This document shows, piece by piece, positions 1 to 5,875 of a stretch of 7,767 nucleotides of DNA. Position 1 is the first letter of the stretch. Each line of letters opens with the position of its first letter. The notes under the pieces were generated by a model. That model made no database searches. It worked only from the letters and a program-made list of their open reading frames with translations, and was not told where the DNA came from. The translations under genes were made by a program, and so were the position numbers. Origin of the DNA: JBGPIT01 sp041485125 (GTDB lineage: Bacteria > Desulfobacterota > Binatia > UTPRO1); assembly GCA_041485125.1 (NCBI GenBank), contig JBGPIT010000247.1:1-7767 (forward strand). Reading direction: 5' to 3'.

Positions 1-1
1 G

Positions 2-415
2 GAAGCGGCGGAGCGCTACTACGACGGCCGCTCGCCGCGGCCGCACGTGCTGCTTTTCACCGTCGACCGCAAGACGGTGATCGACGGCGCGCTGGGCGAC
101 GGTCATGCGCGTTACGTCAATCACTCCTGCGATCCGAATTGCACGACGGTCACCGTGCGCGGGCGGGTCTTCATCGAGACGATCCGCGACGTGGCGGCCG
201 GCGAAGAGCTCACGTACGACTATCGACTCACGCGACCGCAACCGCTGCCGCGCGATTGGCGCCGTCGGTACCCGTGCTACTGCGGTGCGCCGCGGTGCCG
301 GGGCACGATGCTCGCGCGACCGCCTCGCCGGCCTCGAACACCCCACCAGCCGCGAACGACCCCCGCCCGACGGAGTCGTGGCTCGTCCCCTGACCGCGAA
401 AGGACGTCATCATGA
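2..415 (+). CDS. SET-domain lysine methyltransferase-like protein, C-terminal part (5' end outside window)
   Basis: The reading frame is open from the window edge, so 137 C-terminal residues are seen and the true start lies upstream. Three hallmarks of SET proteins appear in the right order: NHSCDPN (bases 119-139), which forms part of the AdoMet/lysine pocket; GEELTYDY (200-223), which carries the catalytic Tyr; and a post-SET Cys cluster C-Y-C-x4-C (275-298). In the family those three Cys, with the Cys of NHSC, bind one zinc ion. Known SET enzymes transfer methyl groups from AdoMet to lysine side chains of histones or other proteins; the substrate here cannot be told. After the post-SET motif comes an Arg/Pro-rich tail of roughly 35 residues that looks disordered. 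The stop overlaps the next start as ATGA, so the two genes are probably translationally coupled. SET family assignment is firm; the substrate is unknown. Confidence 0.9.
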   Translation, partial: EAAERYYDGRSPRPHVLLFTVDRKTVIDGALGDGHARYVNHSCDPNCTTVTVRGRVFIETIRDVAAGEELTYDYRLTRPQPLPRDWRRRYPCYCGAPRCRGTMLARPPRRPRTPHQPRTTPARRSRGSSPDRERTSS

Positions 416-840
416 CCTCGTTCAAAGCGTTCGTCGCCGGATTCGTCTCCACCCTCGTCTTCCATCAGGGAGTGCTCGCCTTTCTGCACAACACGGGGCT
501 CACGCCGCGCGCGCCATACGCGATGGACCCGACCCCACCGTTCGGCGTCCCGGCGGTGTTCTCGCTCGCGTTCTGGGGCGGGCTGTGGGGGGTCGTGTTG
601 TGGGCGATGATCCGCGACCGGCGCGGGTCGGCGTATTGGTCGAACGCGCTCGTGATCGGCGCGCTCGCGCCCAGCATCGTCGCCCTCTTCATCGTCTTTC
701 CTTTGAAAGGACTCGGGTTTGCCGGCGGTTGGGACCCTGCGATCATCGCCGGCGCGCTGCTCTTGAACGGCGCCTGGGGTCTCGGCGTCGCGTCGATCAT
801 GCGCGTCCTGCTGGGATCCACACCGGTGCCCGCGCGCTGA
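412..840 (+). CDS. small four-helix inner-membrane protein, unknown function
   Basis: This encodes 142 residues with four predicted membrane segments at about residues 5-25, 43-66, 77-97 and 109-132. The loops are short, with a few charged residues (IRDRRG after helix 2). The ATG start is supported by AAAGGA at 399-404, seven bases upstream, and by the 4-base ATGA overlap with the SET gene. The helices are rich in Gly, Ala and aromatics (for example FWGGLWGVVLW). There are no cysteines, no obvious catalytic motif and no signal-peptide cleavage site. I do not recognise the family by name; small proteins of this shape are usually filed as conserved membrane proteins. Coupling to a methyltransferase suggests shared expression, not necessarily shared function. 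The reality of the gene is well supported; its function is not. Confidence 0.85.
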   Translation: MTSFKAFVAGFVSTLVFHQGVLAFLHNTGLTPRAPYAMDPTPPFGVPAVFSLAFWGGLWGVVLWAMIRDRRGSAYWSNALVIGALAPSIVALFIVFPLKGLGFAGGWDPAIIAGALLLNGAWGLGVASIMRVLLGSTPVPAR

Positions 841-1047
841 GCTCGGGCGCGAGCGAGCGCCTCACCGATACGACGCCGTACCGTCGGTTCCGCACGATCG
901 TCTACATCGACGCGCGGTGTCATCGTGTGGCCCCTCCGTATCGGTGCCGCTGTGTATTTTTCTGTAGCGTCACGGGCCGAAAAGATGGTAGCTCGCCTCA
1001 CCCACAGCCGTGATCGTGCGGCTCATTACCAAACAAGGAGGCAGGGC
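841..1047. other. intergenic region upstream of the secreted hydrolase gene
   Basis: No coding frame here is convincing. The stretch is less GC-rich near 950-990 (it includes TGTGTATTTT at 951-960 and GAAAAGATGG nearby), which stands out locally and is where a promoter for the hydrolase gene might lie. I could not match a -35/-10 pair with acceptable spacing, nor a sigma-54 -24/-12 element. The stop codon of the preceding membrane protein is not followed by a hairpin with a U-tract. Confidence 0.5.
1035..1041 (+). promoter_or_regulatory. strong ribosome binding site (AAGGAGG) fixing the hydrolase start
   Basis: AAGGAGG lies six bases before ATG 1048. It decides between that ATG and an in-frame GTG at 925, which would add 41 residues in front of the signal peptide and has no comparable site. 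Confidence 0.85.
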
Positions 1048-2139
1048 ATGAAGCGTAGGGGCAATCACGTCAAGCTGGTACCCGTGTTCGGCGCCGCGGT
1101 GATGCTGATCAGCTCGACCGCGTTCGCGACCACGATCACCCAGAACACCTCGTGGACGATCGACCGGGCCGGTACCACCGCCAAGTACCGGATCACCGCG
1201 TACGGCGACTCGATCTACGCCGGCTATCGCGGCTCGCTCTCGAGCGTGGCGAAGCGTGCCGCACCGTGGGCGGACGGCGAGTACCTGAGCAAGGCGTGGA
1301 ACGCCGACATGGAGGTCATCCGGCGGACCAAGTCGGGTGCCGTCGCCTCCGACATCTACAACAACAAGATCGTCGCCGAGCGCTCGTACATGCAGGCGGC
1401 GAACACCCGCGTCGTCACCTTCGAGATGTGCGGCAACGACGGCCTGCAGGCGCGCTCGAGCTTCGCGGGGCAGAGCGGCACTTGCAATCTCGCGCCGCTC
1501 GATACCGCGCAGGCGAACTGCACCAACTACATGCAGCTCGGGATGCAGTACATCAACGCCAACGCGAGCGCGAACGTGACGCTCAAGGTGATCTCGAACC
1601 TGTACTACCCGGGCTACGACGCGGACAACACGCTGACCAACTGCACGATCGGCGGAGTGCGGCAGAACAAGCAGCAGGTGTTCCTGCCGTACCTCGCGCG
1701 CATGAACTGGCGGGCCTGCAACTTCGCGAACACCTACGGCTTCAAGTGCGCCGATAGCTTCGCGCAGTACATGGGCGCCGACTACGACTCGAACAGCGAC
1801 GGTCAGATCGACTCCGACGCGCTCCGCTACGTCCAGGGCGAGTCCGAGGCGGCGTACGTGACCCGGATCACCTCGACGCTGCGCTCGACGATCCGCGATG
1901 CCAACACCCACTTCGCGAACGCCAGCACCAGCTACGACTACATCCAGTCGGACAACACCCACCCGACCTACACCGGCTCTACGGTCGGCGTCGGCCTCTT
2001 CGGCGGCACCGGCACGGGCTCGGGACCGCCGGACTACAGCGACGCGCAGATCGTCGGTGGTCAGAACCCGGTCTGGAACCAGCTCGGTCACGAGCGGATG
2101 GGCTGGGCGCTTTCGGTCTACAACCTGCCCACGCCGTAA
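1048..2139 (+). CDS. secreted SGNH/GDSL-family hydrolase with an EF-hand-like loop
   Basis: This encodes 363 residues. A Sec signal peptide spans residues 1-27: a basic start (MKRR), a hydrophobic core and an AFA cleavage motif, so the product is exported. SGNH signatures appear in order. Block I is YGDSIY, with nucleophile Ser55. Block III is GND, with oxyanion-hole Asn130. Block V is DNTHP, with catalytic Asp302 and His305. The block II Gly is less certain, probably in the stretch after TKSG. The family hydrolyses esters of lipids, acyl groups or acetylated sugars; the substrate cannot be inferred. Residues 247-258 (DSNSDGQIDSDA) resemble an EF-hand or dockerin calcium loop with D-x-N-x-D-G-x-I-D spacing, although position 12 is Ala rather than Glu/Asp. 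Six Cys in the mature part suggest disulfides, as expected outside the cytoplasm. The gene stands alone: about 200 bases separate it from the upstream gene, and the next gene converges on it. Confidence 0.88.
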   Translation: MKRRGNHVKLVPVFGAAVMLISSTAFATTITQNTSWTIDRAGTTAKYRITAYGDSIYAGYRGSLSSVAKRAAPWADGEYLSKAWNADMEVIRRTKSGAVASDIYNNKIVAERSYMQAANTRVVTFEMCGNDGLQARSSFAGQSGTCNLAPLDTAQANCTNYMQLGMQYINANASANVTLKVISNLYYPGYDADNTLTNCTIGGVRQNKQQVFLPYLARMNWRACNFANTYGFKCADSFAQYMGADYDSNSDGQIDSDALRYVQGESEAAYVTRITSTLRSTIRDANTHFANASTSYDYIQSDNTHPTYTGSTVGVGLFGGTGTGSGPPDYSDAQIVGGQNPVWNQLGHERMGWALSVYNLPTP

Positions 2140-2173
2140 CCCCAACGGCGCTTCAGCGCGCGTCGAGCGGCGC

Positions 2174-2200
2174 CGTCCGGGTCACGTGGACATCCGGACG
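2174..2200. terminator. hairpin between convergent genes, possible bidirectional terminator
   Basis: CGTCCGG (2174-2180) and CCGGACG (2194-2200) form a perfect 7-bp inverted repeat, extendable by a G-U and a U-A pair, with about 9 bases left in the loop. It sits in the 113-base gap between two genes that end facing each other, where a terminator serving both is expected. No U-tract follows on either strand, so it is not a classical intrinsic terminator. A second, overlapping stem is possible (ACGGCGC 2145-2151 with GCGCCGT 2170-2176) and would compete with the first. Chance GC-rich pairing remains possible. Confidence 0.35.
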
Positions 2201-2252
2201 TCGCGGCCGCTCGGCGCGCGCGCGGAGCTGACCCGAGTCGTGGCGCAGACTC

Positions 2253-3239
2253 CTAGGGCAGAAACCGCAGCACGAGCAGCACCGGCACGCCTCCATAGTA
2301 GAGCAGCCGGCATCCCACCTCGACCTGCCGTCGAACACGCACGGCCCGCGCCGGCGCGAGCCACGCCATGAGCAGCGCCACCGCCTCCGCGATGCCGCGC
2401 CAGACCGCGGCGAAGAGGACGAGGTAGATCGTCAGCGTCGTCCAATAGGTCGTGAGCGTCGCGAGCCACGAGCCGAGACCGAGGAGATAGTACTCGCCGA
2501 GGAGCGCGCCGTAGGCGATGTGCTGGTGCGCGTTGAAGAGCACCACGGTCGGGAGCAGGGCGAAGAGGGGATACTTCGCGGCGTAGTGGTACCAGCGCGA
2601 CGGCGGCCGGCGTTTGGCGGTCGCGTAGACGACGGTCGGGTGGCGAAGCGCGCGGCGCGCATCCTCGACGCCGCCGTGCTCGGCGAGGGCCGTCAGCAGC
2701 GCCGCCGGATCGGACGGCTGCACGCGTTGGCGCAAGCGCTGCCCCGACCGCAGGCGGAGCGTGAGCCCGGCACTCGGCAGCGGCACGCGCCATGGCACCA
2801 CCGCCACGATCGCGTCGCACGGGACGTCGACACGCAGATTTCGGCGCTCGAGCACGAGCATCCCGGCGCCGACGGCGACGCGTGCCGCGGCCGTGCGCAG
2901 GGCGAGCCAGGCGGTGACCGCGGGCAGCGCCGTCAGGACGAGGAACATGCGGATCAGCACCGCCGGCGTCAGCACGAAGTCGTTGCCGAAGACGATGAGC
3001 GCGGCCAGCGTCGGCACGCTCGCCGCGCTCACCGCGAGCACCCCGGCCGTCGCGGCCCGCATCCACGCGCCGTACACCGCGGCGTGGTCGACGAATCGTT
3101 CCACCCGCTCCTCGTGCGGCGCGCCGGGTCCGGCTGCGAGATCGGGCTCCTCGCCGGACCGGCTCGTCCGGCTCGTCCGGCTCGTCCGGCTCACGATGGG
3201 CGTGCGGGGCTCGGCATCGACGTGATCGGTGTTGGGCAA
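2253..3239 (-). CDS. multi-pass membrane protein, unknown function
   Basis: The frame gives 328 residues from a TTG at 3239. Predicted membrane segments lie at about residues 62-84, 90-115, 223-261 (probably two), 265-295 and 309-326. Residues 116-215 form a soluble stretch between the two helix groups. Its pattern (GMLVLERRNLRVDVP, then an aliphatic run and PW at 149-150, then LTLRLRSGQRL) resembles a small beta-rich domain of the bacterial PH type; this is inference. The start is uncertain: TTG 3239 lacks a Shine-Dalgarno site. GTG 3194 and GTG 3104 are alternatives, the last with GAGGAG only three bases ahead, which is too close to be ideal. The first 50 residues include a Thr-Ser-Arg repeat and may be untranslated or disordered. 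The gene is divergent from the 3288 gene and convergent with the hydrolase. I do not recognise the family. Confidence 0.75.
   Translation of the reverse strand: MPNTDHVDAEPRTPIVSRTSRTSRTSRSGEEPDLAAGPGAPHEERVERFVDHAAVYGAWMRAATAGVLAVSAASVPTLAALIVFGNDFVLTPAVLIRMFLVLTALPAVTAWLALRTAAARVAVGAGMLVLERRNLRVDVPCDAIVAVVPWRVPLPSAGLTLRLRSGQRLRQRVQPSDPAALLTALAEHGGVEDARRALRHPTVVYATAKRRPPSRWYHYAAKYPLFALLPTVVLFNAHQHIAYGALLGEYYLLGLGSWLATLTTYWTTLTIYLVLFAAVWRGIAEAVALLMAWLAPARAVRVRRQVEVGCRLLYYGGVPVLLVLRFLP
3161..3190. repeat. 9-bp tandem repeat (GGCTCGTCC, three copies plus a partial fourth)
   Basis: Copies lie at 3161-3169, 3170-3178 and 3179-3187, followed by GGC. On the minus strand they encode repeated Thr-Ser-Arg near the N-terminus of the membrane protein. 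The unit is a multiple of three, so copy-number change would not shift the frame. Confidence 0.85.
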
Positions 3240-3245
3240 CCCGTC

Positions 3246-3275
3246 TTGCGGGCCGCGCGCGGGTTCTCGTATATC
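3246..3275 (+). promoter_or_regulatory. candidate sigma-70-like promoter for the 3288 gene
   Basis: TTGCGG (3246-3251) and TATATC (3270-3275) are separated by 18 bases within the 48-base divergent gap. Each hexamer matches four or fewer of six consensus bases. A start about 7 bases after the -10 element would fall near 3282, leaving a leader of only a few bases before ATG 3288. That would agree with the absence of a Shine-Dalgarno site there. The TATAT run is the only AT-rich patch nearby. Confidence 0.3.
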
Positions 3276-3287
3276 CGATCAATCCCG

Positions 3288-4019
3288 ATGGCGAGTGAGA
3301 CGCGACCGCCGCCGCCCGGCTCGTCTCCGGCGCGCCCCGCGCGCGTCCGCATCGACGCGGACGGCGTTCGCACGTCGAAGACGCCTCCCAGCCGTATGGC
3401 GTTCCGCCTGATCGTGCTCGCGATCGGGGTGCCGATCGTGGCGACGATCGTCGCGGTCGCGGTCATCCGTCATGCGCCCGCCAAGACCGCACGACCGGCG
3501 CCGCGCATCGCGAGCGGCGGCGCGCCCGGCGAGCCGCACACGGCGGCGAACGCGGCGCCGAGCGCGACCGTCGCGCCGCGCGCCGAGAAGCTGATCCCGC
3601 GTCGCGTCGCCGGCATCGAGCAGGTCGCGCCCGGTCGCGACCGGCCGGACGCCGCACCGACGCGCGAGCCGAAGAAGAAGCCGGAGGTCGGCGCGGCGGA
3701 GGTGATCACCGCGCTCCGCGAGGAAGGCGAGACGGGCGGCATCGCGGCCTTCCCGCTGCCAGGCACCAAGCCCATCAAGCGCGGCATCATCGTGCCCGAA
3801 GAGCTCGAGCTCCCCGAGGGCTACGTCCGCCACTATCAGACGACCGATGACGGCAAGCAGCTGCCGGCGATCTTGATGTTCCATCCCGACTACCAGTTCG
3901 TGAACGAGCGTGGGGAGCCGGTCGCGATTCCGGACGATCACATCGTTCCTCCCGAGATGGCGCCCGAAGGCATGCGGATCGAGATGCTCGATCTGGGCGC
4001 GCCGGACTCCGCGCCCTGA
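3288..4019 (+). CDS. single-pass membrane protein with Pro/Ala-rich linker and conserved-looking C-terminal region, unknown function
   Basis: This encodes 243 residues. A Pro/Arg-rich cytoplasmic N-terminus (1-38) precedes one membrane segment at about 39-60, with no cleavage site, so it is probably an anchored protein with its C-terminus outside the cytoplasm. A disordered Ala/Pro/Arg linker runs to about 130. Residues 135-236 look folded and less biased: KRGIIVPEELELPEGYV, then RHYQTTDDG, then MFHPDYQFVNERGEPV, then an acidic PDDHIVPPEMAPEGM stretch. There are no cysteines and no recognised catalytic motif. ATG 3288 is chosen because it is the first start after the divergent gap and gives a sensible topology. 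The frame stays open far upstream, but only as antisense to the minus-strand gene. It is followed closely by lnt, so the two probably form one transcript, and an envelope-linked role is possible. I do not recognise the family. Confidence 0.75.
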   Translation: MASETRPPPPGSSPARPARVRIDADGVRTSKTPPSRMAFRLIVLAIGVPIVATIVAVAVIRHAPAKTARPAPRIASGGAPGEPHTAANAAPSATVAPRAEKLIPRRVAGIEQVAPGRDRPDAAPTREPKKKPEVGAAEVITALREEGETGGIAAFPLPGTKPIKRGIIVPEELELPEGYVRHYQTTDDGKQLPAILMFHPDYQFVNERGEPVAIPDDHIVPPEMAPEGMRIEMLDLGAPDSAP

Positions 4020-4060
4020 GCGGGACGACCGCTCGACGTCGCCTCGCCACCGGCGCGGCG

Positions 4061-5782
4061 ATGCTCGCAACCGCCCTCGCGTACGCGCTCTACGGTCGGA
4101 TGGAGTCGCGCTGGCTCGTGCTCGGTTGGTTCGGCCTCGTGCCATGGCTCGCCGTCGTCGATCGCACCCGCTCATGGCGCCGCGCGCTCGCTGCCGGCCT
4201 GGTGATGGCGGTCGTCTTCGAGCTCGCGGTCTTCGGCTGGTTCGCGAGCGCGATCGAAACCTACTCCGGCGCGCCGTGGATGGTCGCCATCGTACTGCTT
4301 GCCGCCATGTCACCGCTGCTGCAGCCGCAGCTCGCGACGCACGCGCTGGCGCGCCGACTGGCGCAGGCGGCCGACGGTGACACGCCGCGCTTCTGGATTC
4401 CCGCGCTCGTCGGCGCCGCCGTCTACGTCGGGACCGAGGCGGTGTTGCCGAAGCTCTTCGCGGACACCCTCGGCCACGGTCTCTACCCGTCGCTCTGGCT
4501 GCGGCAAGGTGCCGACGTCGCCGGGGCGCACGGGCTCACCTTCGCGCTGATCGTCGCGAACGAGTGCGTGCTCGCGGTCGTGTGCAGCCTCGGGACGGAC
4601 GCGCCTTGGCGGGCGCGGCTCGTCCGCGCGTCGGTGCCGGCGGCCGGTGTGGTCGCGATCGTCGCGGCGCTCGCGCTCTACGGCGCGTGGCGCTGCGAGC
4701 AGATCGCCGTCCGCGACGCGGCCCGCAACGCCGGCATGAGTTCCGGCGAAGCAGGCGCCACCGGCACGAGCCACGCCGGGCCCGTCACTGCCGCCCTCGT
4801 CCAAGCCGACATCAGTCACTACGACGCGCTCCGTGCCGAGATCGGAACCTACGAGGCGGTGCGGCGGATCCTCGACGCGCACTTCGCGCTCTCGACGGCC
4901 GCGCTCCGCGGCGCACCCGCGGACGTCCTGGTGTGGCCCGAGACGGTGTACCCGACGACCTTCGGCGCGCCGAAGAGCGAGGACGGGGCGCTCTTCGACC
5001 GCGAGATCGTGTCGTTCGTCGATCGCAGCGGGGTGCCGTTGATCTTCGGGTCGTACGACGCCGACGGTCCCGACGAGTTCAACGCCGCCATGTTCCTCGA
5101 GCCGGCGCGACCGACCGGCGACGGCGCACCGCCACCGCCGCGCAGCTTCCAGACCTATCGCAAGGCCGCGCTTTTCCCGCTCACCGAGCGCGTCCCCGCG
5201 CTGCTCGACTCGCAGACGGTCCGGCGCTGGCTGCCGTGGCTCGGGACCTGGAAGTCCGGCGCCGGCACCGACGTCGTCGCGATGGCCCTGCGCGACGGCA
5301 CGATGGTCCGGATCGCCCCGCTCATTTGCTACGACGTGCTCGACCCGCGGCTCGCGCTCGCGGCGGTCGGTCGCGGCGCCGAGCTCATCGTCACGCTCTC
5401 GAACGACTCGTGGTTTTCGGCGGGTCCCGGCCCGCGCATGCACCTGATCGGTGCGGCGTTCCTCAGCATCGAGACGCGACGGCCGCAGCTCCGCGCCACC
5501 AATACCGGCGTCTCCGCGATCATCGACTCCGCCGGCACGCTCCTCACCACGGCGGGCGTCGACGAGCGCGTGACGCTTCTCGCCGCCGTCACGCCCGCGC
5601 GCGGCGATGCGACCTTGATGGTGCGCTGGGGCGAGTGGTTCGGTCCGGCGGCGCTCGCGGCGGCGGTCGCTTTCCTGCTCGGCGACGCCGCGCGCCGGCG
5701 ACAGAGACGCGTCGGCGGCGGCACGCCAGGTCGCGGCGGCCGCGCGACGACACCGCCCGTTCGCGCCGCCTCGTTTGACTAG
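4061..5782 (+). CDS. lnt: apolipoprotein N-acyltransferase
   Basis: Lnt transfers an acyl chain from a phospholipid to the N-terminal Cys of lipoproteins in the inner membrane, the last step of lipoprotein maturation. From ATG 4061 it is 573 residues. Hydrophobic helices fill about 1-225, a nitrilase-type domain spans about 242-510, and a last helix lies at about 527-546 before an Arg/Gly-rich tail. The triad is visible as Glu294 (WPETVYP), Lys368 (YRKAALFP) and Cys423 (LICYD). Glu376 (LTERVP) sits eight residues after the Lys, as in E. coli Lnt. SNDSWF (447-452) and RRPQLRATNTG are also typical. The residue matching E. coli Glu389, next to Cys-Tyr, is Asp425 here. No Shine-Dalgarno site precedes the ATG. 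The frame is open upstream, and a CTG at 4016 would overlap the previous stop as CTGA and restore a basic N-terminus and a full first helix. The identification is secure; the start is not. Confidence 0.95.
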   Translation: MLATALAYALYGRMESRWLVLGWFGLVPWLAVVDRTRSWRRALAAGLVMAVVFELAVFGWFASAIETYSGAPWMVAIVLLAAMSPLLQPQLATHALARRLAQAADGDTPRFWIPALVGAAVYVGTEAVLPKLFADTLGHGLYPSLWLRQGADVAGAHGLTFALIVANECVLAVVCSLGTDAPWRARLVRASVPAAGVVAIVAALALYGAWRCEQIAVRDAARNAGMSSGEAGATGTSHAGPVTAALVQADISHYDALRAEIGTYEAVRRILDAHFALSTAALRGAPADVLVWPETVYPTTFGAPKSEDGALFDREIVSFVDRSGVPLIFGSYDADGPDEFNAAMFLEPARPTGDGAPPPPRSFQTYRKAALFPLTERVPALLDSQTVRRWLPWLGTWKSGAGTDVVAMALRDGTMVRIAPLICYDVLDPRLALAAVGRGAELIVTLSNDSWFSAGPGPRMHLIGAAFLSIETRRPQLRATNTGVSAIIDSAGTLLTTAGVDERVTLLAAVTPARGDATLMVRWGEWFGPAALAAAVAFLLGDAARRRQRRVGGGTPGRGGRATTPPVRAASFD

Positions 5783-5819
5783 AAGGCTCGCGCGGCCCTA
5801 TCACTCTCCCCACGTCCGC

Positions 5820-5851
5820 CGATCGCACGCCAATCGGAACCGTCGCGATCG
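5820..5851. repeat. inverted repeat in the leader of the Cys-rich gene
   Basis: CGATCGC (5820-5826) and GCGATCG (5845-5851) pair perfectly over 7 bp with an 18-base loop. A shorter alternative is CCGAT (5819-5823) with ATCGG (5833-5837). It lies in the 93-base gap between lnt and the Cys-rich gene, and could be a leader structure or a chance GC-rich match. No U-tract follows, so it is unlikely to be an intrinsic terminator for lnt. Confidence 0.3.
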
Positions 5852-5864
5852 CCCACACCGCACC

Positions 5865-5869
5865 GGAGG
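5865..5869 (+). promoter_or_regulatory. ribosome binding site (GGAGG) for the Cys-rich gene
   Basis: GGAGG lies six bases before ATG 5876. It fixes the start of a frame that then encodes a clean signal peptide. Confidence 0.85.
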
Positions 5870-5875
5870 CACCTC

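Noticed and set aside
105..1013. 302-residue plus-strand open frame
   Set aside because: It overlaps the SET and four-helix genes in another frame, is dominated by Arg, Ala and Pro as expected of GC-rich shadow frames, and has no domain or ribosome binding site.
925..1047. GTG at 925 as the start of the hydrolase
   Set aside because: It would place 41 extra residues before an otherwise perfect signal peptide, while ATG 1048 has AAGGAGG at ideal spacing.
970..2145. 391-residue minus-strand frame opposite the hydrolase
   Set aside because: Its composition (Val, Arg, Gly, Asp, His) is that of an antisense shadow. The plus strand has a signal peptide and the full SGNH motif set.
2520..3287. Long upstream extension of the 3288 gene
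   Set aside because: It runs antisense through the minus-strand membrane protein and is low-complexity Arg/His/Gly. The membrane segment and sensible topology only need the part from 3288.
4310..5443. 377-residue minus-strand frame opposite lnt
   Set aside because: lnt is identified by its catalytic residues on the plus strand. The opposite frame shows only shadow composition.
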